From positions 1 through 14,611 of the forward strand of contig CAKQPT010000042.1 in assembly GCA_934270345.1 (NCBI GenBank): DNA of 14,611 bases, read 5' to 3'. This document shows, in pieces, positions 7,015 through 14,549 of the stretch; position 1 is the first letter of the stretch, and each line of letters opens with the position of its first letter. The position numbers and the translations under genes were made by a program. The notes under the pieces were generated by a model. It saw only the letters and a program-made list of their open reading frames with translations, was not told the DNA's origin and ran no database searches. The stretch comes from an uncultured Oribacterium sp. GTDB taxonomy: Bacteria; Bacillota; Clostridia; Lachnospirales; Lachnospiraceae.

Positions 7015-8094
7015 ATGTTTGGAAAGAAAAAACAGCTCCTGACAGCCCAGGCGGCTGGTACGGGCAATGTTTATGTCCCGGTCGACAGTGACTTCGTCCG
7101 GAAGGATAATGCCGGCGAGATCGCCATCGACACGAACTTCTCCTCCCAGTCCTTCTGGAAGGATGTAACGACGCGTTTCTTCCATAAGAAGAGTGCGGTT
7201 ATCGGCCTCGTGTTCGTCATCCTGATCACCCTCATGGCGATCATCGGACCGAAGATCTCCGGCTACAGCTTCTCTGCCCAGAATCTTTCGATGAAGAACC
7301 TCGCACCGCGTATGCAGGTGATCGAGAACCTCGGTATCCTGGACGGTTCCGAGAAGATGAAGACCACCACCGGCACGAAGCTCGTGAACGAGTATGCAGC
7401 GAAGAAGCTCTACGATACCTTCTACTGGTTCGGTACCGACCGTTATGGCCGTGATATCTTTACGAGAACCTGGTCCGGTACCCGTGTATCCCTGATCATC
7501 GCCTTCGCGGCGACCATCATCGACATGGTGATCGGTATGTCCTATGGTCTCATTTCCGGTTACTTTGGCGGCAAGACCGATATCATCATGCAGCGTATCC
7601 TCGAGATCATGAACGGTATCCCGCGACTCGTCATCGTGACCCTGCTTCTCCTCGTGCTGAAGCCGGGTATGGTGACCATCATCTTCGCACTGATGCTGAC
7701 CGAGTGGGTCGGCATGAGCCGTATCGCCCGTGCCGAGATGCTGAAGCTGAAGGAGCAGGAGTTCGTCCTCGCATCGAGAACCCTCGGTGCCGGTGCGTTC
7801 CATATCATCTTCAAGGAGATCCTTCCGAACATCATCGGACCGATCATCACCCAGGTCATGTTCTCGATTCCGACCGCCATCTTCACCGAGGCGTTCCTGA
7901 GCTTCGTCGGACTGGGTATCCCGGTTCCACAGTGCTCCCTCGGCTCCCTGATTTCCGATGGCTATAACAGCTTTACGACCCATCCGTATCAGATCATCCC
8001 GCCGATCATCGTCATGGCGCTTCTGATGCTTTCGTTTAACCTGATCGCCGATGGTCTCCGTGAGGCACTCGATCCGAAGATGAAGGAGATGTAA
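7015..8094 (+). CDS. oppC: Oligopeptide ABC transporter permease OppC
   Basis: This 359-residue permease pairs with OppB. A cytoplasmic N-terminal segment of about 55 residues precedes the first membrane helix (VIGLVFVILITLMAIIG). A long external loop follows and ends in the family motif WFGTDRYGRDIFTRTWSGTR. The remaining helices include the EAA loop starting near A253 (ASRTLGAGAFHIIFKEILPN) and the LSFVGLGIPVP stretch typical of OppC/DppC. The C-terminus LNLIADGLREALDPK-type ending is present. It is longer than many OppC proteins (about 300) because of an extended loop between helix 1 and WFGTD. It starts two bases after oppB with a weak RBS, so translational coupling is likely. Confidence 0.93.
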   Translation: MFGKKKQLLTAQAAGTGNVYVPVDSDFVRKDNAGEIAIDTNFSSQSFWKDVTTRFFHKKSAVIGLVFVILITLMAIIGPKISGYSFSAQNLSMKNLAPRMQVIENLGILDGSEKMKTTTGTKLVNEYAAKKLYDTFYWFGTDRYGRDIFTRTWSGTRVSLIIAFAATIIDMVIGMSYGLISGYFGGKTDIIMQRILEIMNGIPRLVIVTLLLLVLKPGMVTIIFALMLTEWVGMSRIARAEMLKLKEQEFVLASRTLGAGAFHIIFKEILPNIIGPIITQVMFSIPTAIFTEAFLSFVGLGIPVPQCSLGSLISDGYNSFTTHPYQIIPPIIVMALLMLSFNLIADGLREALDPKMKEM

Positions 8095-8095
8095 G

Positions 8096-9190
8096 ATGGC
8101 AGAACAGAAAGAGAAAATTCTCAAGATCGAGAATCTTGATATCAGCTTTAAGACGACGGCCGGGATGGTGCATGCCATCCGGGGCGTAGACATTGACCTT
8201 TATAAGGGGGAGACGGTCGCCATCGTCGGTGAGTCCGGCTCCGGTAAGTCGGTCACGATGAAGGCCGCCATGGGCATCCTCGCGAAGAACGCGACGGTCA
8301 ATGCGGGCTCCATCCGCTTCACCTATACCCACGCAGATGGGCAGACCGAGACGGTCGAGATCCTCGAAAAGGACAAGAAGTGGATTCGTAAGCACATCAA
8401 CGGCAAGCGGATCTCGATGGTGTTCCAGGACCCGATGACCTCCCTCGACCCGACGATGAACATCGGCAAGCAGATCATGGAGGGCATGATCTGGCACTAT
8501 AAGACGAAGAAGGAGGATGCCTGGAAGCGCGCGGTCGAGCTGCTCCGCGAGGTCGGCATCGAGGAGCCGGAGAAGCGGATGAAGAACTACCCGCACCAGC
8601 TCTCCGGTGGTATGCGGCAGCGTGTCGTCATCGCGATCGCACTGGCCTGTGATCCGGACCTGCTGATCTGTGATGAGCCGACGACGGCGCTCGATGTAAC
8701 CATTCAGGCGAAGATCCTGGAGCTGATCAAGAAGATCCAGGAGGAGCGCGGCATTTCCGTCATTTACATTACCCACGACCTCGGTGTCGTGGCGAAGGTG
8801 GCGGACTACGTCAATGTCATGTACGCCGGTAAGATCGTAGAGAAGGGCACGATCAACGAGATCTACTACGATCCGCGTCATCCGTACACCTGGGGCCTCC
8901 TCAGTGCGATGCCGGACCTCGACACCGCCGACGAGCGTCTCTATACGATCCCGGGTTCACCGCCAAACCTTCTCCACGAGAAGCAGGGCGATGCCTTTGC
9001 GCCGCGTAACAAGTTTGCGCTCGAGGTCGACGACAAGGCCGATCCGCCTATGTTTAAGATCAGCGATACGCACTATGCAGCCACCTGGCTTCTGGACCCG
9101 CGCGCGCCGAAGGTAGAGATGCCGGCGGAGCTTCGCGCAAGAATCGAACGTATGAAGAAAGGAGCCGGCATCGATGGCAGTGAATTATAA
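8096..9190 (+). CDS. oppD: Oligopeptide ABC transporter ATPase OppD
   Basis: This 364-residue cytoplasmic ATPase has Walker A GESGSGKS (45-52, K51), a Q-loop in [11 protein letters not shown], signature LSGGM (169-173), Walker B D193-E194 in CDEPTTALD and H-loop T226-H227-D228. The C-terminal oligo_HPY region is recognisable (GSPPNLL, then AFAPRN, then [11 protein letters not shown]). The cysteines that many OppD/DppD proteins carry there, and which bind an Fe-S cluster in several of them, are all replaced (D299, N305, D312, T330). The start follows the oppC stop by one base, with AAGGAG about ten bases upstream. Its 3' end overlaps oppF by 17 bases. Confidence 0.94.
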   Translation: MAEQKEKILKIENLDISFKTTAGMVHAIRGVDIDLYKGETVAIVGESGSGKSVTMKAAMGILAKNATVNAGSIRFTYTHADGQTETVEILEKDKKWIRKHINGKRISMVFQDPMTSLDPTMNIGKQIMEGMIWHYKTKKEDAWKRAVELLREVGIEEPEKRMKNYPHQLSGGMRQRVVIAIALACDPDLLICDEPTTALDVTIQAKILELIKKIQEERGISVIYITHDLGVVAKVADYVNVMYAGKIVEKGTINEIYYDPRHPYTWGLLSAMPDLDTADERLYTIPGSPPNLLHEKQGDAFAPRNKFALEVDDKADPPMFKISDTHYAATWLLDPRAPKVEMPAELRARIERMKKGAGIDGSEL

Positions 9191-10130
9191 TCAGGAGCCG
9201 ATCCTGAAAGTGGACGGCTTAAAGCAGTATTTCAAGGTCTCGAACAGCTTCACGGTCAAGGCCGTTGATGATGTCAGCTTCGAGATCTATCCGGGCGAGA
9301 CCTACGGTCTCGTCGGTGAGTCGGGCTCCGGTAAGTCGACGATCGGACGTTCCGTGATCCGTCTCTATGATCCGACCGCAGGAAAGATCCTCTTCGAAGG
9401 AAAGGATATCAGCGGAAAGATGAGTAAGGATACGCAGAAGCTCCTCCGCAACGATATGCAGATGATCTTCCAGGACCCGATGGCGTCCCTCAATCCGCGT
9501 AAGAAGGTCGAGGACATCATCGGAGAGGGCCTCGATATCCATCACAAGTTTGCGAACGCGGCAGAGCGCGACCAGATGGTGAAGGCGATTCTCAAGAAGG
9601 TCGGCCTCGCACCGGAGCACGCGACCCGTTATCCGCACCAGTTCTCCGGCGGACAGCGTCAGCGTGTCGGCATTGCCCGTGCGCTCATCATGAACCCGAA
9701 GCTGATCATCGCGGATGAGTGTATCTCCGCGCTCGACGTATCGATTCAGGCGCAGGTCGTGAACCTCATGAAGGATATCCAGGAGGAGACCGGCACCGCG
9801 TACCTCTTCATCGCGCATGACCTCTCGATGGTCAAGTATATTTCCGACCGCATCGGCGTTCTCCATCTCGGACATCTGCTCGAGACCGGCACGACCGAGG
9901 AAATCTTCAACCATCCGGTGCACCCGTATACCCGCTCGCTGCTGAGCGCGATCCCGAGCCCGAACCCGGTGGTCGAGAAGAAGCGTGTCGCGGAGACCTA
10001 CGACTACAAGACCTCCGGCATCGACTACACGAAGGGCACGAAGCACCTCGTGGAGGGCAGCCACTATGTACGCTGCACGGACGAAGAGTTCAGCGAGTGG
10101 ATGAAGAAAGCACCACTGGTGTATGATTAA
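9174..10130 (+). CDS. oppF: Oligopeptide ABC transporter ATPase OppF
   Basis: This 318-residue ATPase partners OppD. Walker A is GESGSGKST (48-56, K54), the Q-loop lies in IFQDPMASLNP, the signature is FSGGQRQR (157-164), and Walker B has D181-E182 in ADECISALD, the Cys variant common in OppF. The tail after SAIPSPNP is short. It lacks the GCxFxxRC part of other OppF/DppF proteins, keeping only one Cys in HYVRC. The ATG at 9174 has AAAGGAG upstream and lies inside the oppD end. The operon ends here and runs into the structured repeat that begins five bases after the stop. Confidence 0.94.
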   Translation: MAVNYNQEPILKVDGLKQYFKVSNSFTVKAVDDVSFEIYPGETYGLVGESGSGKSTIGRSVIRLYDPTAGKILFEGKDISGKMSKDTQKLLRNDMQMIFQDPMASLNPRKKVEDIIGEGLDIHHKFANAAERDQMVKAILKKVGLAPEHATRYPHQFSGGQRQRVGIARALIMNPKLIIADECISALDVSIQAQVVNLMKDIQEETGTAYLFIAHDLSMVKYISDRIGVLHLGHLLETGTTEEIFNHPVHPYTRSLLSAIPSPNPVVEKKRVAETYDYKTSGIDYTKGTKHLVEGSHYVRCTDEEFSEWMKKAPLVYD

Positions 10131-10135
10131 GTGAA

Positions 10136-10212
10136 GACAGGGGGACCAGGAGTGGCGGCAACGGAGGCACAGTACTCCGAGACCGCCCCTCGGGTCCCCT
10201 TGCCTGAACTGT
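10136..10212 (+). repeat. Dispersed structured element, copy B (after oppF)
   Basis: GGGGACC (10141-10147) pairs with GGTCCCC (10193-10199). The stem continues with 10150-10158 opposite 10083-equivalent bases 10183-10191 (one mismatch, T10153/C10188). An inner hairpin CGGAG (10162-10166)/CTCCG (10175-10179) sits in the loop. The core at 10154-10185 is repeated at 14482-14513 with a single change in 32 bases, and the end CCTGAACT (10203-10210) recurs at 250-257. The outer 5' arm GTTCAGG is missing here. It may act as the opp operon 3' end, although no U-tract follows. Confidence 0.75.
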
Positions 10213-10245
10213 AACAGGCTGAATAAAATTATTTTAAATTTGTGC

Positions 10246-10274
10246 TTGACGCGGGCGTAGCGCTTTGCTATTAT
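10246..10274 (+). promoter_or_regulatory. Promoter of tRNA-Ser
   Basis: TTGACG (10246-10251) and TATTAT (10269-10274) are spaced 17 bases apart, and AAACGAG follows, exactly as at tRNA-Trp. Transcription should start near 10281, leaving a leader of about 25 bases. Confidence 0.85.
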
Positions 10275-10305
10275 AAACGAGCTGAATTGATGTAGCACAA
10301 CACAT

Positions 10306-10391
10306 GACGAGGTGTGATAATTGGTAGTCGGCCAGCCTGGAAAGTTGGTGCCCGTGTATGCGGGTTGTGAGTTCGAGTCTCATCCTCGTCG
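10306..10391 (+). tRNA. trnS: tRNA-Ser (anticodon GGA)
   Basis: This is an 86-base class II tRNA. Acceptor arms are GACGAGG (10306-10312) and CCTCGTC (10384-10390), with discriminator G10391. The anticodon stem CCAGC/GTTGG encloses CTGGAAA, with GGA at 10339-10341, reading UCC and UCU. The long variable arm CCCG/CGGG fits serine. The T-arm is GTGAG-TTCGAGT-CTCAT. CCA is not encoded (CTT follows). Confidence 0.95.
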
Positions 10392-10395
10392 CTTG

Positions 10396-10426
10396 AAAAA
10401 ACCGGTTCATTTGAACCGGTTTTTTT
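10396..10426 (+). terminator. Rho-independent terminator of tRNA-Ser
   Basis: ACCGGTTCA (10401-10409) and TGAACCGGT (10412-10420), extended by A/T pairs on the outside, form a strong stem that runs into seven T residues (10420-10426). It starts five bases after the tRNA and separates it from the NYN gene. Confidence 0.92.
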
Positions 10427-10716
10427 GTTATACTAGTCACGATTTAAAATTATGCTTGGAAACTCTGGGTTTGTACAGGTTGCGGCTTCACTATATGCTG
10501 GCGCATGTGAATCGGATGAGAATGACGTGTTGTTTCGATCCTGATGGGACGGATCGGATTTCATCCGGAAAAGAGCGGAGGTGTTCTGTATGTGATGTAT
10601 GTCGCATGCAGGTTTCTTCCGGGATGCATGAGCGGAGAGCGACTGTACTGAAGTATCTGCGGGATGCAGAGGCTGGAACCCATGAGGGAGCATCAGCGAA
10701 AGCAGAAGGAGCTACA
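10427..10716 (+). other. Long leader upstream of the NYN-domain gene
   Basis: There are 290 bases between the tRNA-Ser terminator and the chosen GTG start. The reading frame of the downstream gene stays open through it and even through the tRNA, but the translated residues look random and Cys/Met/Arg-rich. A weak promoter candidate is TTGTAC (10471-10476) with TATATG (10492-10497), spaced 15 bases, which is short. No clear riboswitch or small gene was seen. Confidence 0.4.
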
Positions 10717-13203
10717 GTGATTATTTTAGTTGATTTTGAGAATACCCATGCATCGGGGCTCGAGGGCTACACTTACCTAAATGAGAGCGATACGCTCGTC
10801 ATGTATTACAGTGATGAGAACAGCGCCGTGACGAAGGGCGTCGTGGATGATCTTCGGAAGAACGGGGTGCATGTGCGTCTCGTGAAGCTGCTGAAGCAGC
10901 ACAGTAACGCGCTTGACATGTACATCGCGTCGACGACCGGCATGTTCCTGGATTCGGGCGAGAAGATCTGTATCGTATCGAAGGATCACGGCTATGCCGC
11001 CGTGCGCGATTTCTGGCACAGCCTGCGCGGCGCAGAGATCCTGCTCGGTGAGACGATCAAGCAGTGCCTGCTGAGCTCGGAGCTGAACGATGAGGCGCGC
11101 ATCCGTCTCTGTAAGGAGCGCGAGCAGAAGGCGATGCTCGTCGATGCATTCACGACGATGAACACCATCCCGACCCGTCCGACGCTCAGCCGCAGCAACC
11201 AGCGCCGTCGTCGCAACGATACCCGGAATTTCATGGAGGTGAGTGAGCCGGTGGCGATCCTGCCGAATCCGCTCATGACCGAGACGCCGGCAGATCAGCT
11301 TGCGAAGGAGCTGAGCAGTGCCGCGGCGAAGTCCGAGACCACTGCGCGTGAGGCACAGCCGGATTCTGCGGTACAGCAGGAGACGATGATGACCACGTCC
11401 GTATCTTCGGACAATGCTTCCGATGTGGCAGCTGTCACGGAAGCGGAAGCTTCGACGGCGGCGGGACGCAGTGAGCGTGGCGGCCGTGGACGCAATGGCC
11501 GGAACCGTCGCAACGATCAGAATCATCGCAATGAGCGGAATGATCGTCCGGAGCGTGACGATCGGAATGTGCAGGATCGCGCGGATGCCACTGCGGCAGA
11601 GAAGACAGGCAGCGAGCAGCGCACCGGCCGTGATGCCGATGCCCGGACCCAGAACACGCGCAGCACACGTGAGCAGTCAGGTAATCGCCGGGAGCAGAGC
11701 AGTGCAGCGGAGCAGAACACGACGACTGAGCCGTCACAGGAGCGTTTCGGTGGCTATGATGGCATCATGAAGATGAACGAGGCTTCCCGCATCGCCCTCG
11801 ATAAGCGCCAGGAGCGCGAAGATAAGAAGGATGAGCAGGGCGAGCCGTCTGCCACTAAGAACAGAAATCATCCGAAGCAGAATGTGCAGTCGGTAAGTGA
11901 TGAAAAGCAGCACGCTTCTGAGAACCGTAAGAAGGAAGAAAAGCAGAATACGTCCGGGAATGTGGCGCTGGATGCTACGAGTAGTACAGCACTTACACAG
12001 GCAAAGCAGGAAACGGCAGCCCTTGTGAAGGCCGAGAAGAAGACCACTGCCGTCGCGAAGGTTGATCCGAACCGCGTACAGTTCGTCTGGGATCCGGTCA
12101 CCCGCTCCATGAAGAGAGTCGGCGGCCCGGCAGAAGAAAGCGCAGAGAAGAAGGACGACGCACCGAAGACGGAGGCGACTGAGAAGAACGCAGAGGCAGT
12201 TAACGCGACAACTGCAGATCGTAAGTCGGAGAAGGACGCAGCTACGGATGCAAAGGTAAACGCAGATGCCACGGAGAAGGACGCTGCGGAAGAAAAGCAC
12301 GCGGCTGATGCGACAGCAGTAAAGATCGCTGACATGACATCTGAGAAGCCTGCAGGATTCATGGCGAAGACCGCGAATCACTCAGAAATGTCTGCTGCAG
12401 ACATGACGAAGTCTGAAAACGCGATGCAGACCGCGGAGGAAGCACAGCATGAAAAGACAGCAGAAGTGCAGCTCGAAGAAACTGTGGAGACGACCTCGGC
12501 AGAAGCTTCCGTAAGCGGACAGACCACAGTAACAGATGAAAAGAAGGCGACAGCAGCGAATGCTCAAGCCGGACAGCCTGCAGTGGCGGACGAGAAGAAA
12601 TCCGAAGTCACGAAGAAGACCGGTGCGCATCGGAAGGCGAAGAAGTCCAATTCTGTAAAGAAGGAGTCGGATGCTTCGGAGAAGCCTGTAGACGCGAAAA
12701 AGTCTGCGTCCTCCAGTAAGCCGGAAGGTAAAAAGAAAGCAGATGCTGAAAAGCACGAAGAGGATTCCGAAAATAACTCCGGCGCTTCGGAGACGAAGGC
12801 TACACAGAATACAGCGAGCGCTTCAGAAAAACCGGAAATAAATACGGAGAATACAGCTTCCGCTTCGAAGAAGTCGACGAAGAAAATGAGTGCGAAGAAG
12901 TCGGCGAAAAAAGACGATAAAAAAGAGTCTGCTGAACAGAAATCAGATGCAGACGCGAAGGACGCGCAGCCGATCCTTGAGATGACGGAAGAAGACATTC
13001 AGCTCACGAAGAAAAAGTACAGTGAAGGCATCAACACCTTACACACCTACTACGTGCGCCTGATGAAGGCCTTCGGCCGTGAGCAGGGCCGTGCCATCTA
13101 CGAAAGCACGAAGAAGTCCGTACAGGAGGACATCAAGTCCCGCAAGGCACAGCTCGCCGCGCAGAACGCGCAGCTGACCACGACGGAAGCAGAAGAGAAT
13201 TAA
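10717..13203 (+). CDS. NYN/PIN-like nuclease-domain protein with long charged disordered body
   Basis: This 828-residue protein is read from a GTG preceded by AGAAGGAG (10704-10711) at five bases; this start places the first strand, IILVDFEN, at residue 2. Residues 1 to about 130 look like a NYN/PIN-type RNase fold: acidic candidates D6 (VDFEN), D67 (ALDMY) and D90 (VSKDHGY) fit the metal site of that family. A basic patch near 150-165 (SRSNQRRRRND) and an Arg/Gly/Asn-rich region near 253-290 (ERGGRGRNGRNRRN) resemble RNA-binding tails. A short ordered island, VQFVWDPVTRSMKRV, lies near 454-468. The rest is Ala/Glu/Lys/Thr/Ser-rich and almost certainly disordered, with Lys-rich repeats (KKSAKK) near 720-740. 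Residues from about 750 form a helical C-terminal module (YYVRLMKAFGREQGRAIYE). No membrane segment or signal is seen. RNA cleavage is inferred from the fold, not shown. Confidence 0.8.
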   Translation: MIILVDFENTHASGLEGYTYLNESDTLVMYYSDENSAVTKGVVDDLRKNGVHVRLVKLLKQHSNALDMYIASTTGMFLDSGEKICIVSKDHGYAAVRDFWHSLRGAEILLGETIKQCLLSSELNDEARIRLCKEREQKAMLVDAFTTMNTIPTRPTLSRSNQRRRRNDTRNFMEVSEPVAILPNPLMTETPADQLAKELSSAAAKSETTAREAQPDSAVQQETMMTTSVSSDNASDVAAVTEAEASTAAGRSERGGRGRNGRNRRNDQNHRNERNDRPERDDRNVQDRADATAAEKTGSEQRTGRDADARTQNTRSTREQSGNRREQSSAAEQNTTTEPSQERFGGYDGIMKMNEASRIALDKRQEREDKKDEQGEPSATKNRNHPKQNVQSVSDEKQHASENRKKEEKQNTSGNVALDATSSTALTQAKQETAALVKAEKKTTAVAKVDPNRVQFVWDPVTRSMKRVGGPAEESAEKKDDAPKTEATEKNAEAVNATTADRKSEKDAATDAKVNADATEKDAAEEKHAADATAVKIADMTSEKPAGFMAKTANHSEMSAADMTKSENAMQTAEEAQHEKTAEVQLEETVETTSAEASVSGQTTVTDEKKATAANAQAGQPAVADEKKSEVTKKTGAHRKAKKSNSVKKESDASEKPVDAKKSASSSKPEGKKKADAEKHEEDSENNSGASETKATQNTASASEKPEINTENTASASKKSTKKMSAKKSAKKDDKKESAEQKSDADAKDAQPILEMTEEDIQLTKKKYSEGINTLHTYYVRLMKAFGREQGRAIYESTKKSVQEDIKSRKAQLAAQNAQLTTTEAEEN

Positions 13204-13216
13204 CGAGAGGCTATGA

Positions 13217-13364
13217 GGGTCAGACCAACTGCCCGTACCGTAAACGATCGGGCGGCCAGGGGGTCTGACCCCTGCACGTTCCGTAAACTACCGGGAGGCC
13301 GAGGGGTCTGACCCCATCGTAAATAAAGCATCCCCATAGTGGTGCCATGATGGGGTCTGACCCC
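13217..13364. repeat. Short array of 43-base units with GGGGTCTGACCCC palindromes
   Basis: GGGTCAGACC (13217) is followed by GGGGTCTGACCCC at 13260-13272, 13303-13315 and 13352-13364. The spacings are 43, 43 and 49 bases. The first two full units also share CCGTAAAC and CGGG-GGCC between palindromes; the third has diverged. Each palindrome has 6-base arms around one base, and GGGTCAGACC can pair with GGTCTGACCC of the next unit. Further stems follow: CCCCAT/ATGGGG (13332-13355) and CCCCT/AGGGG (13361-13378). It begins 13 bases after the NYN gene and resembles REP-type intergenic repeats. No transposase lies in the window. Confidence 0.7.
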
Positions 13365-13423
13365 TATCAATCAAGGGGAGCTAAAAAGTTCCTGAAGCGA
13401 AAAAGAAAAATGAAAAAAAGTTG

Positions 13424-13452
13424 TTGCCAACTGCCTTCCGCTGTGCTAATAT
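13424..13452 (+). promoter_or_regulatory. Promoter of tRNA-Leu
   Basis: TTGCCA (13424-13429) and TAATAT (13447-13452) are spaced 17 bases apart, and the tRNA starts 12 bases after the -10 box. An A-rich stretch (13400-13419) just upstream could act as an UP-like element. The box sequences differ from those of tRNA-Trp and tRNA-Ser. Confidence 0.75.
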
Positions 13453-13464
13453 ACTCCTTGTCGC

Positions 13465-13548
13465 GCGGGAGTGCTGAAATTGGCAGACAGGCAAGACTAA
13501 GGATCTTGTGTCCGATAGGACGTGTGGGTTCAAGTCCCATCTCCCGCA
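13465..13548 (+). tRNA. trnL: tRNA-Leu (anticodon AAG)
   Basis: This is an 84-base class II tRNA. Acceptor arms are GCGGGAG (13465-13471) and CTCCCGC (13541-13547), with discriminator A13548, as expected for leucine. The anticodon stem CAAGA/TCTTG encloses CTAAGGA, with AAG at 13499-13501. The variable arm is GTCC-GATA-GGAC and the T-arm GTGGG-TTCAAGT-CCCAT. A at position 34 is uncommon in bacteria outside tRNA-Arg(ACG) and would need conversion to inosine to read CUC. CCA is not encoded (GGA follows). Confidence 0.94.
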
Positions 13549-13554
13549 GGAATG

Positions 13555-13585
13555 AACCGGAAGCTGTAGAGCTTCCGGTTTTTTT
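13555..13585 (+). terminator. Rho-independent terminator of tRNA-Leu
   Basis: AACCGGAAGCT (13555-13565) pairs perfectly with AGCTTCCGGTT (13570-13580) around GTAG, with seven T residues at 13579-13585. It lies six bases after the tRNA. Confidence 0.93.
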
Positions 13586-13613
13586 ATGCTAAGTGGGAAG
13601 AAGAGGTGCAGTT

Positions 13614-14453
13614 ATGAAAATCGCGATCATCACCGGAGCGACCTCCGGCATGGGCCGTCGTATGGCCATCGAACTGAATGATACCATCCCGAATATCGAG
13701 GCGTTCTGGCTGTTCGGCCGTCGGGTCGAGCGCCTGGAAGCCCTCGAGAAGCGGCTCACGAAGCCATGCCGCTTCTTCACCGACGACCTCCAGACGAGCG
13801 CCGCACGGGACACTCTGCAGCGTGCCCTCGCAGAGGAGACACCGGAGATCGTCTTCCTCGTGAACGCAGCGGGCTACGGACAGATTGGCACCATTCGGGG
13901 ATTAAGCCTCGAGGACCAGCTCGGCATGGTGGACCTCAACATTGGCGCACTCACTGCGATCACGCGCCTCTGCCTGCCGTACATGGCCACGAAGTCCCGC
14001 ATCGTGAACTTCGCGTCCAGCGCGGCCTTCCTGCCACAGCCGAATTTCGCCGTCTACGCCGCATCGAAGAGCTACGTGCTGAGTTTCAGCCAAAGCCTCG
14101 CCGAGGAGCTGCGGTCGACCGGCATCCGGGTCACCGCGGTCTGCCCGGGCCCAGTGAAGACCGATTTTTTCGAACGTGCCGAGACGAGCGGCCATATCCC
14201 GTTCTACAAGTACCTCTTCATGGCGAACCCGGAGAAGGTCTGCCACCTCGCGCTGATGGACAGCGTACTCGGAAAGGGTATGTCCGTGTATGGCGTGAGC
14301 ATGAAGCTGCTCCGCGTGCTCAGTAAGCTCCTGCCGACGAAGCTGATCATGCTGAGCATGCGCCTCCTAAACGGCAGCTGCGCCCACGACGGGCATGCGG
14401 CCAATGCAGGCGACCAGCTCGTCACCGGCTCTGCCTTCCATCATAAAAACTAA
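13614..14453 (+). CDS. Short-chain dehydrogenase/reductase (SDR)
   Basis: This 279-residue cytoplasmic oxidoreductase belongs to the classical SDR family and is NAD(P)-dependent. The nucleotide-binding motif TGATSGMG is at residues 7-14 and the NNAG-like motif N84-A-A-G at 84-87. The catalytic tetrad is N109, S135, Y148 and K152 (YAASK). The PGPVKTDFF segment follows the active site, as usual. Length is slightly above the 250 typical for the family because of a C-terminal extension. The ATG at 13614 is chosen because AAGAGGTG (13601-13608) precedes it; a GTG at 13593, in frame, lacks an RBS and adjoins the terminator. The gene stands alone between the tRNA-Leu terminator and the structured tail. 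R15 and R16 after the glycine motif, and R-R-V-E-R after the second strand, hint at NADPH, but the substrate cannot be told. Confidence 0.9.
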   Translation: MKIAIITGATSGMGRRMAIELNDTIPNIEAFWLFGRRVERLEALEKRLTKPCRFFTDDLQTSAARDTLQRALAEETPEIVFLVNAAGYGQIGTIRGLSLEDQLGMVDLNIGALTAITRLCLPYMATKSRIVNFASSAAFLPQPNFAVYAASKSYVLSFSQSLAEELRSTGIRVTAVCPGPVKTDFFERAETSGHIPFYKYLFMANPEKVCHLALMDSVLGKGMSVYGVSMKLLRVLSKLLPTKLIMLSMRLLNGSCAHDGHAANAGDQLVTGSAFHHKN

Positions 14454-14456
14454 GGG

Positions 14457-14535
14457 TGACAGTTCAGACAGTGCCCGGAGGGGCGGCAACGGAGGCACAG
14501 TACTCCAAGACCGGTTCAATCTAATCCGGGTCCCC
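14457..14535 (+). repeat. Dispersed structured element, copy C (after the SDR gene)
   Basis: It begins three bases after the SDR stop. The 5' part ACAGTTCAGACAG (14459-14471) matches copy A, and the core 14482-14513 matches copy B with one change in 32 bases, including the inner hairpin GGAG/CTCC (14491-14506). The 5' arm CCCGG (14474-14478) pairs with CCGGG (14526-14530). The 3' arm has been altered by TTCAATCTAAT (14515-14525), and the closing CCTGAAC is absent. This copy keeps the left half that copies A and B lost. Confidence 0.75.
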
Positions 14536-14549
14536 TAAGCGGCACTAGG

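Noticed and set aside
6964..8193. 409-residue open frame on the - strand
   Set aside because: It is antisense to oppC and the start of oppD. Its composition (His/Asp/Arg-rich) is typical of a shadow frame.
10321..10716. N-terminal 132-residue extension of the NYN frame
   Set aside because: It begins inside tRNA-Ser, runs through its terminator, and has no domain-like sequence. The GTG at 10717 has a strong RBS and begins the nuclease fold exactly.
13217..13364. CRISPR array
   Set aside because: There are too few units, the spacers are themselves similar, the palindromes are only 13 bases long and no cas gene is present.
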